A DNA stretch of 64,000 nt from Vibrio injensis (GTDB taxonomy: Bacteria; Pseudomonadota; Gammaproteobacteria; Enterobacterales; Vibrionaceae). The number at the start of each line of letters is the position of its first letter. Within the stretch, counting starts at the first letter, position 1. The notes under the pieces are model-generated. The model was not told the DNA's origin, ran no database searches, and saw only the letters and a program-made list of their open reading frames with translations. The stretch lies in the NCBI RefSeq assembly GCF_001895205.1, contig NZ_BDJF01000016.1, positions 372,001-436,000 of the forward strand. Direction: 5' to 3'. Made by a program: the position numbers and the translations under genes. Of this stretch, positions 10,658 through 20,462 are shown one piece after another.

Positions 10658-11179
10658 ATGCCAAGAAAGTTTATTAAACGTTTTATGCCTGATCACGCTG
10701 TTATTAAGCGTCAAAAGGCATTACAAATTTTTGGCTCCGTCCTCTATAACCCGAATCTATGGTGTTTAAATAGACGCTCTGCTGCTGGTGCATTTGCAGT
10801 CGGTTTATTTATGGCCTTTGTGCCGCTACCTAGCCAAATGATCATGTCTGCTGGCGTGGCCATTATTTGTGGAGTGAACTTACCTCTTGCCGTTGCTTTG
10901 GTATGGATCACTAACCCGATCACTATGCCATTTATCTTTTATTTCTCTTATAAAGTCGGCGCTTGGTTAATGAATACTCCTCCACAGCCCTTTCATTTTG
11001 AATTGACGTGGGAGTTCCTTCACCATCAAATGCATACTATTGGTCCACCGTTTTTGTTGGGCAGTCTAGTCTGTGGTATTGTCGCAGGCCTATTAGGCTA
11101 CTTTGGTATTCAGGGTTTATGGCGCTATTCTGTTGTGCGCAGCTGGCAAAAACGTCGCGTTACCAATACGATAAAATAA
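10658..11179 (+). CDS. DUF2062 domain-containing membrane protein
   Basis: I choose the ATG at 10658 (MPRKFIKRFMPDH, 173 residues) because this start is typical of the family. The longer open frame begins inside the comEC coding region. The protein has a basic N-terminus and an AAGAFAVGLFMAFVPLPSQM segment typical of DUF2062, then three or four membrane segments with the motif WITNPITMPFIFYFSYKVG. Function is unknown. It is divergent from comEC, as in other vibrios, and its ribosome site is weak. Confidence 0.88.
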   Translation: MPRKFIKRFMPDHAVIKRQKALQIFGSVLYNPNLWCLNRRSAAGAFAVGLFMAFVPLPSQMIMSAGVAIICGVNLPLAVALVWITNPITMPFIFYFSYKVGAWLMNTPPQPFHFELTWEFLHHQMHTIGPPFLLGSLVCGIVAGLLGYFGIQGLWRYSVVRSWQKRRVTNTIK

Positions 11180-11273
11180 ACCATATTGATTTTGTTCGTG
11201 ACTGTGCAGCTTTAGCGAATCATCGTGCGAGTGATACAACATTTTTCTGAGTAACCAGCAGTATACAAAAGAT

Positions 11274-11304
11274 GAAAAAGGACCATTAGGTCCTTTTTCT
11301 TTTT
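11274..11304. terminator. Bidirectional terminator between DUF2062 gene and lolE
   Basis: An 11-bp perfect stem, GAAAAAGGACC (11274-11284) with GGTCCTTTTTC (11289-11299), closes an ATTA loop and is followed by a T run. The A-rich 5' arm gives a T run on the other strand too, so it can serve both convergent genes. Confidence 0.88.
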
Positions 11305-11326
11305 ATTAACGAAGGGAATAACGGGG

Positions 11327-12571
11327 TTATTTACTGCTTAGAACCGCAGCAGGATGCAAACGGCTGGCGCGAGAGGCCGGATACCAAGTCGCCAGTAAAC
11401 TCAAAATAATCGCGGTACTTGAAACCAGCAGGACATCTGACCACTCAAGCTGAGAAGGCAAGAAATCGACAAAATAAATATCCCCTGAAAGAAATTGATG
11501 GCCCAATAAAGTTTCTAAACTCTGAATAATCGGCGTTAAATTTAAAGCCATAAACACCCCCACAATGCTACCCACAACGCTACCCATAACACCAGAAAAT
11601 ACGCCTTGCCAAACAAAAATACGTTTAATTAAGCGATCATTAGCCCCCATGGTGCGCAAAATAGCGATCTCTGAAGCACGATCTTTGACTGCCATCATCA
11701 GAGTAGAGACGATATTAAAGCTCGCCACTCCAATCACCAGCACCATGACTAAGTACATGATGGTACGAACCATTTCAATATCACGGTACAGAAAGCCATA
11801 CTTTTGTTGCCAGCTACGTAAATAGACGTACTCTTCTAGCGTATTGCCCACTTCACGAACAATTTGATTGGCTTTGAGAACATCGGCGACTTTAATTGAC
11901 ACCCCCGTGACGTTGTCGTTTAAATTGCTGTATTGCTGAGCGTCTTCTAAAGGCAACAACGCAAGGCTATGATCGATTTGACCGTTTAATTCCAGCAACC
12001 CAGCAACCTTTACCCGCACTCTTTTCGGCGCTTGGACTGCCTGCCCAGTATGACTACTTGGGATCAGCAAAGTAATCCAATCCCCCACCGCCGCTTGTAG
12101 TTGATCGGCAACACCTTTGCCTAAAATAACTTGCTGTTGAGCAGGAACAAAAGTTTCCCATACTCCAGGGGTAACATAGTCAGCCAGTCGAGATACAGCA
12201 CGCTCTCTTTGCGTATCCACCCCTCGTACTTCTATTGCTTTTAACTGCGCACCTCGCTCGACCAATGCGGTAAACTTCACGTATGGTGCCGCCGCTTGGA
12301 CTTGAGGATGCTGAGTCGATTTTTGGACGATATCAGGCCAGTGTTCGATTGGCCCACGCACGCCTTCGAATTCACCGTGAGGGATGACCGACAATACACG
12401 TTGTTGTAGCTCTCTCTCGAAGCCATTCATCGCCGACAAACCAATAATAATCACTGCAACCCCTACAGCGATGCCTAATGTCGAAGATAAAGAGATAAAC
12501 GACACCAGCTTATTCCGCTGTTTAGCTCGGCTAAAACGCGCGCCTATTACTAGCGCCAAATCAGCAAACAT
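11327..12571 (-). CDS. lolE: Lipoprotein-releasing ABC transporter permease LolE
   Basis: The 414 residues contain an N-terminal membrane helix, a large periplasmic MacB-like domain (about 45-265) and three C-terminal membrane helices (about 270-405), the LolC/E layout. It is the last gene of lolC-lolD-lolE, the order in which LolE stands last. With LolC and the ATPase LolD it extracts outer-membrane lipoproteins from the inner membrane and hands them to LolA. Its ATG overlaps the lolD stop by one base. Confidence 0.94.
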   Translation of the reverse strand: MFADLALVIGARFSRAKQRNKLVSFISLSSTLGIAVGVAVIIIGLSAMNGFERELQQRVLSVIPHGEFEGVRGPIEHWPDIVQKSTQHPQVQAAAPYVKFTALVERGAQLKAIEVRGVDTQRERAVSRLADYVTPGVWETFVPAQQQVILGKGVADQLQAAVGDWITLLIPSSHTGQAVQAPKRVRVKVAGLLELNGQIDHSLALLPLEDAQQYSNLNDNVTGVSIKVADVLKANQIVREVGNTLEEYVYLRSWQQKYGFLYRDIEMVRTIMYLVMVLVIGVASFNIVSTLMMAVKDRASEIAILRTMGANDRLIKRIFVWQGVFSGVMGSVVGSIVGVFMALNLTPIIQSLETLLGHQFLSGDIYFVDFLPSQLEWSDVLLVSSTAIILSLLATWYPASRASRLHPAAVLSSK

Positions 12572-13257
12572 TATGCCTCCGCAACGTTAAGCAATAGGCC
12601 ATCTTGCATATGCAGTTGTCGATCCATCTTCGCTGCCAATTCGCCATCATGAGTCACCACTAAAAAAGCCGTATTAAACTCACGATTTAATTCACGCATC
12701 AGATCATAAATAGCCAGTGCCGTAGTATGATCCAAATTGCCAGTGGGCTCATCAGCCAGCACTAAGTCTGGTTGATTGACTAAGGCTCTAGCAATCGCGA
12801 CACGCTGCCGTTCTCCGCCCGATAGCTCTGAAGGACGATGTTGCAAACGGTGACTCAGCCCTACTCTCGCCAACAAAGCCTGAGCCGAGCGTTTCGCTTC
12901 GCTGACTTTTTTACCGCCAATTAATAGTGGCATCGCGACATTCTCCAACGCCGTAAAATCAGCAAGCAGATGATGAAACTGATACACGAAACCAAGATGT
13001 TGATTACGCATCTTGGCCTGTTTATTTGAACTCAGTTGGTGCAATGGCTGACCAAGAAATTCAACATCGCCACTGCTCGCTTCATCCAGCGCACCAAGTA
13101 TGTGTAATAAAGTACTTTTTCCTGAGCCAGAAGAACCAATGATCGAGACCAGATCACCGCGTTGCATCGAAAAACTCACCCCTTTCAACACTTGAGTCTG
13201 CAACTCACCTTCTTGGTAGATTTTATAAAGCTGCTGACAGCGTAAAAGATCATTCAT
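12571..13257 (-). CDS. lolD: Lipoprotein-releasing ABC transporter ATPase LolD
   Basis: The protein has 228 residues and is a stand-alone ABC ATPase. It shows Walker [10 protein letters not shown] (near 42), the LolD-conserved [20 protein letters not shown]-loop region, the [15 protein letters not shown] signature and Walker [13 protein letters not shown]. It overlaps lolC by 8 bp and lolE by one base, so the three subunits are translationally linked. It supplies ATP-driven energy on the cytosolic face for lipoprotein release. Confidence 0.97.
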   Translation of the reverse strand: MNDLLRCQQLYKIYQEGELQTQVLKGVSFSMQRGDLVSIIGSSGSGKSTLLHILGALDEASSGDVEFLGQPLHQLSSNKQAKMRNQHLGFVYQFHHLLADFTALENVAMPLLIGGKKVSEAKRSAQALLARVGLSHRLQHRPSELSGGERQRVAIARALVNQPDLVLADEPTGNLDHTTALAIYDLMRELNREFNTAFLVVTHDGELAAKMDRQLHMQDGLLLNVAEA

Positions 13258-14458
13258 AACGTAAAGCCTCAGCGGGTTTAACTCTAGATGCGCGATAAGA
13301 AGGAAATAAAGTGGCTAAAAAACTGAGCAGTATTGCCAACAATACCACCACCACAATTTGTATCGGATTGATCACCACGGGCAACTCCCCGCCTAATGAA
13401 AATAAAGCGACGCCTAATGTGCTCATGATATTGTTAAGGTTACTCGCCAGTAGAGCGCCTAATGCCCCACCAACGACCGCTCCAATCACTCCACTGCTCG
13501 CGCCTTGCACCATAAAAATGGCCAGAATTTGTTGATCCGTCATACCTTGAGTTTTTAAAATAGCCACTTCCGCCTGCTTTTCCATTACCACCATAATTAG
13601 AGCGGCGATAATATTAAACGCAGCTACCCCAACAATCAGTCCCAGCATTAAACCCATGATGTTTTTTTCCATTCTGACTGCTTGAAATAACTCGCCACGC
13701 TGTTCACGCCAATCGCTCCAATGCCAACCGTCAGGTAAAGCGGTCGTCGACAACGTTGCCACATCAAAAGGGTCGGTCATAAACAGTCGCCAACCAGAAA
13801 TCGTATCATCGTCGAAACGTAGTAACCGGCCAGCATCTCGTAAATGAGTGATCATCAGTTGGTTATCAACATCAGAGCCGGTATTAAACAATCCAGCTAC
13901 CGTGAAATTGCGTTGGCTAGGAATGCGTCCTAACGGAGTAAATTGACTGGCGCGAGTCACCATTAAGCGAACCGTATCGCCAACAGAAACATTGAGATCG
14001 CGAGCAAGGCTGTGACCTAAGAAAACACGATAGGAGCCCGGTTGTAGGTCAGTTAGTCGACCAGCTATCAGATAGTCAGCGATCGGATCCTTCGCTTGCG
14101 GAACCACACCGACCAATAACCCCGCCGATAATTGCCACGAGCTTTGCACCACCGCTTCGCTTCTCACAATCGGTTGTGGCGCTTTGTAAGTAGATAAATC
14201 ACGAACAAAATCGGGGGCTTGTGCTTGCCATTGGGTTTTTTCCTGTGCTTGTCCGATCACCGCTTGTGGTAAAACCCCCAAAATACGATTTTTCAACTGT
14301 GATTCAAAACCATTCATCACCGACAATACCGTCACTAAGGCCATCACACCAATTGTGATCCCAGCGGTCGACATATAAGAGACAAACCGACTGAATCGGT
14401 CACCTGAACGTCCACGTAAATAGCGTAAGCCGATAAATATCGAAATAGGATGAAACAT
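13250..14458 (-). CDS. lolC: Lipoprotein-releasing ABC transporter permease LolC
   Basis: I place the start at the ATG giving [22 protein letters not shown] (402 residues), which is the usual LolC/E N-terminus. An in-frame upstream start would only add six residues. It has one N-terminal membrane helix with the conserved [21 protein letters not shown] segment split around it, a periplasmic domain, and three C-terminal helices ending in [18 protein letters not shown]. It is the first gene of the lol operon and diverges from the PilZ gene across about 220 bp. Confidence 0.94.
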   Translation of the reverse strand: MFHPISIFIGLRYLRGRSGDRFSRFVSYMSTAGITIGVMALVTVLSVMNGFESQLKNRILGVLPQAVIGQAQEKTQWQAQAPDFVRDLSTYKAPQPIVRSEAVVQSSWQLSAGLLVGVVPQAKDPIADYLIAGRLTDLQPGSYRVFLGHSLARDLNVSVGDTVRLMVTRASQFTPLGRIPSQRNFTVAGLFNTGSDVDNQLMITHLRDAGRLLRFDDDTISGWRLFMTDPFDVATLSTTALPDGWHWSDWREQRGELFQAVRMEKNIMGLMLGLIVGVAAFNIIAALIMVVMEKQAEVAILKTQGMTDQQILAIFMVQGASSGVIGAVVGGALGALLASNLNNIMSTLGVALFSLGGELPVVINPIQIVVVVLLAILLSFLATLFPSYRASRVKPAEALRYE

Positions 14459-14676
14459 AATACAAACCAAAGCCATAATAGGCCGCTACTGTAACGAGAA
14501 TCGGTCCAAGGTTGTAGTTTTTCTTTGCCAAATCTTTGTTAAACGCCGTTATCACAACAAAAATGGCGGTAAGATTTGTTTGCCATCGCGCTGATTGATT
14601 TACAACAAAACCGTCACTTTGCTTGATTACTGATTCTTTATGACGATAATCAACAGAGGTGAGAAGGAAAACCAAT

Positions 14677-15246
14677 ATGACTGACCAAGACTTTTTTTCG
14701 GTATATCACGCACTGACGATTAACATAGAGCCGTTAGCGGCTAACTTTAGTTTGCCTTCTCAGATCGATTTTGAGGCGGAAATTCCCGCGCCTTTCGTCG
14801 TTGCTAGTGAGTTTAGCCAACTCGACCATTTAAACGATGCTGCGCGACTCGAACTCAAAAATAGCGATTTTAAGCATCTTATCCAACTACTAGAAACACA
14901 AAATTCTAAGCTAAATCTGTTACTTAGTTTTATGCTCGCGCAGCAAGACGACCCCACTCAACGAGCCTCAACCTTGTCGTTTGGAGCCAGTCAATTTACC
15001 TATAGAGCCGAACAAACCCTCGCCTTAGGCACTCCGTTACGCATTAAATTATTCCTAGAGCATCCCGCAGCGGCCATTTATTGTTATGGCGAAGTTATCG
15101 ATTGTGAAACGGATGCAAACTCCACGATTATTGGCGTCAGATATACCCTACTGCGTGATAATGACCAAGATCTCCTCATTAAAGCTGCGCTTCATTGCCA
15201 ACAAAAACTGTTGCGTCAACGCTCTTTAGATCGAGAAAAACCATAA
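14677..15246 (+). CDS. PilZ domain protein, PlzB-like
   Basis: The ATG at 14677 has an AGAAGGA ribosome site and gives 189 residues. The C-terminal half (about 95-180) has the PilZ beta-barrel pattern. The position between lolC and mfd matches V. cholerae plzB (remembered synteny). The c-di-GMP motif is poor: there is no RxxxR at the expected place, and the [D/N]xSxxG motif appears as TLSFGA. Binding of c-di-GMP is therefore doubtful and a structural or partner-binding role is possible. Mfd starts 14 bp after its stop. Confidence 0.82.
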   Translation: MTDQDFFSVYHALTINIEPLAANFSLPSQIDFEAEIPAPFVVASEFSQLDHLNDAARLELKNSDFKHLIQLLETQNSKLNLLLSFMLAQQDDPTQRASTLSFGASQFTYRAEQTLALGTPLRIKLFLEHPAAAIYCYGEVIDCETDANSTIIGVRYTLLRDNDQDLLIKAALHCQQKLLRQRSLDREKP

Positions 15247-15260
15247 CGACCTACTCTATA

Positions 15261-18200
15261 ATGATGACAAAAACTGTATTAACACTCCCACACCTACGTG
15301 GTGCTGGGGATAAGAAGCAACTGGGCAATTTACCTGGTGCCAGTCTCGCGCTAACCATCGCTGAATGTGCTAATCGTCACTCAAGCCATACCTTATTAGC
15401 GGTACCCGATCCACAGACAGCATTAAAACTGGTTCAAGAGCTAGAGCAATTCAGTCAAGCCCCGGTTGGCCTATTTCCTGATTGGGAAACCTTACCCTAC
15501 GATAATTTTTCACCTCATCAAGAGATTATTTCGGATCGCATCGCTCGCTTATATCAGTTGCCCTCTTTAGGTAGCGGGATCACCGTCGTTCCCGTCAGTA
15601 CCTTATTACAACGCCAAACGCCTCGGGATTTCTTACTGCAACATACCTTGATGATTAAACAAGGCGACCGATTCTCTTTAGCTAAATTGCGTGTTCAGTT
15701 AGAAAACTCTGGTTATCGTCATGTAGATCAAGTGTTTGGTCCAGGAGAGTACGCCAGTCGAGGGTCAATTTTGGATCTCTTCCCTATGGGCAGTGACTCC
15801 CCTTATCGGATTGACTTTTTTGATGATGAAATTGATACCATTCGAATTTTTGATCCAGAAAATCAACGTTCTATTCAGCAAATTGACCAGATCCGCCTGC
15901 TTCCTGCTCATGAGTTTCCGACCACCGAGCAAGCTATAGAAGCATTTCGTGCCCGTTTCCGGCAACGATTTGATGCCCGTCGTGAGCCTGAATCTATCTA
16001 CATGCAGGTTTCTAAAGGCACGTGGCCAGCAGGGATTGAATATTGGCAACCGCTATTTTTTGAACACACCGAGACACTGTTTGATTACCTCCCGGATCAA
16101 AGCCAATTAATTCTGCTAGGTCAGGTTGAAAGCGCTATCGACCAATTTCTCGCTGATGTCGCGTATCGTTATGATCAACGGAACATAGATCCGTTACGTC
16201 CCTTACTCGCTCCTGACGAATTGTGGCTAAAAAAAGACGATTTATTCGCGCGTGCGAAAAATTTTGCTCAGTTGCAACTCTCCATCGAACCCATTACCGA
16301 AAAAGCGGGTAGAAGTAACTTAGCCATTACCGCGTTACCTGATTTAGCCATTCAACAGCAAAATAAAGAACCGCTTGCCGCCTTACGTCAATTTAGCGAG
16401 CAATTTACCGGTAAGATTATTTTCTCGGTTGAATCTGAGGGACGACGCGAAGCACTACTCGAACTGTTGCAACGAATTAAGTTACGCCCTACCGCATTCG
16501 CTTCTTTTGCCGAAGCATGGCAAAGTGCCGAACGATTGGCCTTGGTGATCGGCGCTGCCGAACGCGGGGCGATTTTCACTGATCAATCTCTTGCCTTAAT
16601 TTGTGAAGCCGATTTACTCGGATCTCGAGTAGTTCAACGTCGCAAGAAAGAACGTAAATCCACCAATAGTGATGCGGTGATCCGCCATCTTGCCGAGTTA
16701 AAACCGGGACAACCCGTCGTGCATATCGACCACGGTATTGGACGTTACTTAGGCTTGCAAACCCTCGAAGCAGGCGGCATTACTACCGAGTACGTTACCC
16801 TTGAATATCAAAATGAAGCCAAGCTTTATGTTCCCGTTTCATCACTGAACTTAATCAGCCGTTATTCCGGAGGTGCAGAAGAATCCGCACCGCTCCATAA
16901 ACTGGGGGGAGAAAGCTGGGTTAAAGCACGCAAGAAAGCGGCAGAAAAAGTCCGTGATGTGGCCGCTGAACTGCTTGATGTCTACGCTAAACGCGAACTG
17001 AAACCAGGGTATCCCTTCCGTTTGGATCGTGACCAATACGCCACCTTTAAAGCCACCTTTCCCTTTGAAGAAACCGACGACCAAGCGATGGCCATCAACG
17101 CGGTACTCTCGGACATGTGTCAAGCCAAGGCGATGGATAGACTTGTGTGTGGCGATGTCGGTTTCGGTAAAACTGAGGTCGCGATGCGCGCCGCTTTTGT
17201 TTGTACCGATAACAATAAGCAAGTGGCTATTTTAGTACCCACAACTTTATTAGCTCAGCAACATTTTGAAAATTTCCGCGACCGTTTTGCCAATTTACCG
17301 ATCCGTGTCGAGGTGCTATCACGCTTTAAATCAGCCAAAGAACAAAAGCAGATCATGCAAGACGTTGCTGAAGGCAAAGTCGATATTGTCGTGGGCACAC
17401 ACAAGCTGCTCTCCAGTGATCTCACCTTTGCCGATTTAGGGCTATTAATCGTTGATGAAGAACACCGCTTTGGGGTCCGTCAAAAAGAAAAAGTCAAAGC
17501 CATGCGTGCCGATGTAGATATTTTAACGTTAACGGCCACCCCGATTCCACGGACATTAAACATGGCGATGAGTGGTATGCGCGATTTATCGATCATTGCG
17601 ACACCACCCGCTCGACGCTTAGCAATTAAAACCTTTGTCCGTCAACATGAAGACAGTGTTGTCCGCGAATCGGTGCTGAGAGAGATCATGCGTGGTGGTC
17701 AAGTTTACTTTTTACACAACCAAGTCGAAAGCATCGAAAAAGTTGCCGCCGATTTGGAAGCGCTTATCCCTGAAGCTCGAGTCACCGTCGCCCATGGACA
17801 GTTGCGTGAACGTGAGCTCGAACAAATCATGAATGATTTTTATCATCAGCGTTACAACGTACTGGTGTGTACCACCATCATTGAAACGGGGATTGATGTA
17901 CCAACCGCCAATACCATTATCATTAATCGCGCCGATACTCTTGGATTAGCTCAATTACACCAATTACGCGGACGAGTAGGTCGATCTCATCATCAAGCTT
18001 ACGCTTATCTATTAACCCCACATCCTAAAGCGATGACCAAAGATGCGCTAAAACGCTTAGAGGCGATAGCTTCACTTGAAGATCTCGGCGCAGGATTTAC
18101 CTTAGCAACCCACGATTTAGAAATTCGTGGTGCTGGTGAGTTACTCGGCGATGAACAGAGTGGCCAAATTCAATCGATTGGTTTTAGCTTATATATGGAG

Positions 18201-18722
18201 ATGCTGGAACAAGCAGTTGAAGCCTTGAAATCAGGCAAAGAGCCATCATTGGATGATCTACTGCGTGAACAAAGTGAAGTGGAATTGCGCGTTCCGGCAC
18301 TGTTGCCTGATGATTATATTCCAGATATCAATAGTCGTTTATCACTGTATAAACAAATTGCCAGTGTCGCCGATGATACTGAGTTGGCAGAACTTAAAGT
18401 CGAGTTAATTGATCGTTTTGGTAAACTGCCGGATGCGGCTTTGAATTTGCTGACCATTGCCCAACTGAAGCTCAAAGCTGGTGCACTTAAAATTCGTAAA
18501 ATCGAAGCGCATGAGAAAGGCGGGTATATTGAGTTCTACCCTAACGCTGACATTAATCCGATGTTTTTGGTTAAACTACTCCATGCACAACCGAAACAAT
18601 TTGCGATGGAAGGCCCGACTAAATTGAAGTTTATCCTTCCACTGGTTGATAGAAGAGAAAGAATTCAATTTGTTACAGATATGCTGCAAGAATTCCAGCA
18701 CAATCTATTACCCGTTGCCTAA
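15261..18722 (+). CDS. mfd: Transcription-repair coupling factor Mfd
   Basis: From the ATG at 15261 (MMTKTVLTLPHL) the protein has 1153 residues, close to E. coli Mfd (1148); longer open sequence upstream overlaps the PilZ gene. Mfd removes stalled RNA polymerase and recruits UvrA. The N-terminal UvrB-homology modules are followed by the RNA polymerase-interacting domain near residue 480. Translocase motifs follow, with GDVGFGKTEVA as Walker A and VDEEHRFGV as motif II. The TRG region and the C-terminal regulatory domain come last. The ribosome site is weak, so translation may depend on the upstream gene. Confidence 0.97.
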   Translation: MMTKTVLTLPHLRGAGDKKQLGNLPGASLALTIAECANRHSSHTLLAVPDPQTALKLVQELEQFSQAPVGLFPDWETLPYDNFSPHQEIISDRIARLYQLPSLGSGITVVPVSTLLQRQTPRDFLLQHTLMIKQGDRFSLAKLRVQLENSGYRHVDQVFGPGEYASRGSILDLFPMGSDSPYRIDFFDDEIDTIRIFDPENQRSIQQIDQIRLLPAHEFPTTEQAIEAFRARFRQRFDARREPESIYMQVSKGTWPAGIEYWQPLFFEHTETLFDYLPDQSQLILLGQVESAIDQFLADVAYRYDQRNIDPLRPLLAPDELWLKKDDLFARAKNFAQLQLSIEPITEKAGRSNLAITALPDLAIQQQNKEPLAALRQFSEQFTGKIIFSVESEGRREALLELLQRIKLRPTAFASFAEAWQSAERLALVIGAAERGAIFTDQSLALICEADLLGSRVVQRRKKERKSTNSDAVIRHLAELKPGQPVVHIDHGIGRYLGLQTLEAGGITTEYVTLEYQNEAKLYVPVSSLNLISRYSGGAEESAPLHKLGGESWVKARKKAAEKVRDVAAELLDVYAKRELKPGYPFRLDRDQYATFKATFPFEETDDQAMAINAVLSDMCQAKAMDRLVCGDVGFGKTEVAMRAAFVCTDNNKQVAILVPTTLLAQQHFENFRDRFANLPIRVEVLSRFKSAKEQKQIMQDVAEGKVDIVVGTHKLLSSDLTFADLGLLIVDEEHRFGVRQKEKVKAMRADVDILTLTATPIPRTLNMAMSGMRDLSIIATPPARRLAIKTFVRQHEDSVVRESVLREIMRGGQVYFLHNQVESIEKVAADLEALIPEARVTVAHGQLRERELEQIMNDFYHQRYNVLVCTTIIETGIDVPTANTIIINRADTLGLAQLHQLRGRVGRSHHQAYAYLLTPHPKAMTKDALKRLEAIASLEDLGAGFTLATHDLEIRGAGELLGDEQSGQIQSIGFSLYMEMLEQAVEALKSGKEPSLDDLLREQSEVELRVPALLPDDYIPDINSRLSLYKQIASVADDTELAELKVELIDRFGKLPDAALNLLTIAQLKLKAGALKIRKIEAHEKGGYIEFYPNADINPMFLVKLLHAQPKQFAMEGPTKLKFILPLVDRRERIQFVTDMLQEFQHNLLPVA

Positions 18723-18773
18723 TGGTAGGCTCAATAGAATCAAACACGTGCCCAGCACATTGACGGAGTCATA

Positions 18774-19544
18774 ATGAAAAAACTGATCCCACTACTGCTT
18801 TTGCTCGTTGCCATGCCCAGCCTAGCGCAGCGACAATTCGATATTGAAGTGATCATCTTCCAACGTGCAATTGACGCGGAGAAAACGCAAGAGTCATGGC
18901 CGGATACGTTGCCTGAGATTAATCTCTCGCGTGCCGGCAACCTGAGTGATGCTCAATATCGGCAAAGTAAAGGCGTACGTATGCTCTCTCAATCGGATTA
19001 TCAACTGACTGATCAAGCTCAGCGTTTACGCAATCATGCCGGCTTTCAAGTATTATTACATACTGCTTGGCGTCAAGGGGATCAAGGGCGAGCTTCAGCA
19101 CCGGTCTTTCATATTCAAGCGGGGAAAGACTACTCAACCCAGTTTAATCCTGACGGCAGTGAACGAGTCGCACAAACTCAGCAATATCGCCCAATTGATG
19201 ATGTAGTTGAACAGACCATCACTCCACCGCTGTATGAGCTTGATGGCACCCTACAAATTTATGTCCAGCACTTTCTGTTTGCCGAAGCAAATTTTGATTT
19301 AAAAAAACCGAGTGTGCGTGAAGTCATCCTTCAAGATCCCTCTATTGACTTAGATGAACTCAACCAAGATACACGCACCACTGTGCAAGATGGGCACCTC
19401 ATTGCCATATCGCCAACGATGGAAAAACAATCTTTCTTGAAAAGTTATCGTCTCGATCAAAAACGCCGTATGCGCAGTGGTGAAACCCATTATTTGGACC
19501 ACCCTCTTATGGGTATCATTATCCAAGTCCGCCGAGTCCAATAA
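18774..19544 (+). CDS. csiV: Peptidoglycan-binding protein CsiV
   Basis: This 256-residue protein has a signal peptide (MKKLIPLLLLLVAMPSLAQ) and the CsiV-type start RQFDIEVIIFQR. In V. cholerae CsiV is a periplasmic peptidoglycan-binding factor that works with LpoA to support PBP1A. The location directly after mfd is the same here. A GACGGAG ribosome site lies upstream. The C-terminus (ETHYLDHPLMGIIIQVRRV) also fits the family. A short hairpin follows. Confidence 0.9.
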   Translation: MKKLIPLLLLLVAMPSLAQRQFDIEVIIFQRAIDAEKTQESWPDTLPEINLSRAGNLSDAQYRQSKGVRMLSQSDYQLTDQAQRLRNHAGFQVLLHTAWRQGDQGRASAPVFHIQAGKDYSTQFNPDGSERVAQTQQYRPIDDVVEQTITPPLYELDGTLQIYVQHFLFAEANFDLKKPSVREVILQDPSIDLDELNQDTRTTVQDGHLIAISPTMEKQSFLKSYRLDQKRRMRSGETHYLDHPLMGIIIQVRRVQ

Positions 19545-19551
19545 TCCTATC

Positions 19552-19572
19552 CAACGCCCTATATGGGCGTTG
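19552..19572 (+). terminator. Probable terminator after csiV
   Basis: CAACGCCC (19552-19559) pairs with GGGCGTTG (19565-19572) around TATAT. The T tract after it is weak (AGTTGTTAT), so termination may be partial. Confidence 0.6.
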
Positions 19573-19638
19573 AGTTGTTATATGGCACGATAGAAAATTC
19601 AACGGCAAAGACACACAGTGAAAATGAGGCAATCTGTC

Positions 19639-20229
19639 ATGAGTCCAGAATTCTTAATCAATACTCAACATGTGCAATTGCGCCTTTTATCGATTGATGA
19701 AGCCGCTGATTTTGCACAGTTGATCCAAGACTCGCCATCATTACATCAATGGATTGATTGGTGTCATGCCCACTTTAACCAACAAGATGCTGAACGGTTT
19801 ATTCTGGCGACACGATTAAACTGGATAAAAGCGGATGCCTATGGCTTTGTGGTGATCGATAAAGCAACGCAGCAACTCGTTGGTATGGTGGCGATTAATG
19901 AATTTTCTACCACGTTTAATATGGCAAGTTTAGGCTATTGGATAGGAGACGAGCATCAACAACAAGGGTTCGCCAAAGAAGCGCTGTCCGCTTTGATAGA
20001 ATGGAGTTTTGCCCAGCTCAAACTGACTCGCTTAGAAATTATCTGTGATCCGAACAATATCCCTAGCCAACAGCTCGCTAAAGCGTGTGGTGCGAAGCAT
20101 GAATGTCTTGCCCAAAATCGATTTATTTTTCATGGTCAACCAAAAGCAGGACTGGTTTTTTCAATTATTCCAGAGCCAATCTCAAGTGGTTCACATCAGT
20201 ACAGTAATCAATATCAGTTAAAACAATAA
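19639..20229 (+). CDS. GNAT acetyltransferase, RimJ/RimL-like
   Basis: The ATG at 19639 has GAGG nine bases upstream and gives 196 residues (MSPEFLINTQHVQLRLL); earlier in-frame starts lack such a site. The protein matches the RimJ/RimL N-acetyltransferase type. It has the N-terminal LRLL start, a central YGFVVIDKATQQLVGMVAI strand pair, and the acetyl-CoA loop as DEHQQQGFAKEAL (near residue 115), followed by an RLEIICDPNNIPSQQLAKACG motif. The substrate cannot be told from sequence. It lies between csiV and norR with its own ribosome site. Confidence 0.85.
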   Translation: MSPEFLINTQHVQLRLLSIDEAADFAQLIQDSPSLHQWIDWCHAHFNQQDAERFILATRLNWIKADAYGFVVIDKATQQLVGMVAINEFSTTFNMASLGYWIGDEHQQQGFAKEALSALIEWSFAQLKLTRLEIICDPNNIPSQQLAKACGAKHECLAQNRFIFHGQPKAGLVFSIIPEPISSGSHQYSNQYQLKQ

Positions 20230-20368
20230 AATAAGTCCTGCTAAGCATACTCTCTATCTCAATGATATAGATTGACTTTTTAGCATAAGCCACCGATCAC
20301 CAAATACTTTAAAAGCGCCAACGTCATCAACATGACTGACTCAGTTATAATGTTATTGAAAATTGATC

Positions 20369-20419
20369 GATGTCAATCACACATCAATAAAAATAACCAT
20401 GCGATGTTAATATGACATC
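20369..20419 (+). promoter_or_regulatory. Two NorR-type palindromes upstream of norR, with FNR-like overlap
   Basis: GATGTCAATCACACATC (20369-20385) and GATGTTAATATGACATC (20403-20419) both fit the NorR core GT-N7-AC, with palindromic GAT/ATC flanks, and lie 34 bp apart centre to centre. They end 44 bp before norR, suggesting autoregulation. The sequence TTGAT-CGAT-GTCAA (20363-20376) overlaps the first site and matches the FNR consensus at 9 of 10 positions. Confidence 0.72.
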
Positions 20420-20462
20420 TAACTGTTAGCATATTGAGCTCGATGATTAAACAGAGCTACTT

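Noticed and set aside
16851..17222. 123-residue minus-strand frame inside mfd
   Set aside because: Antisense to conserved Mfd translocase motifs, so a shadow.
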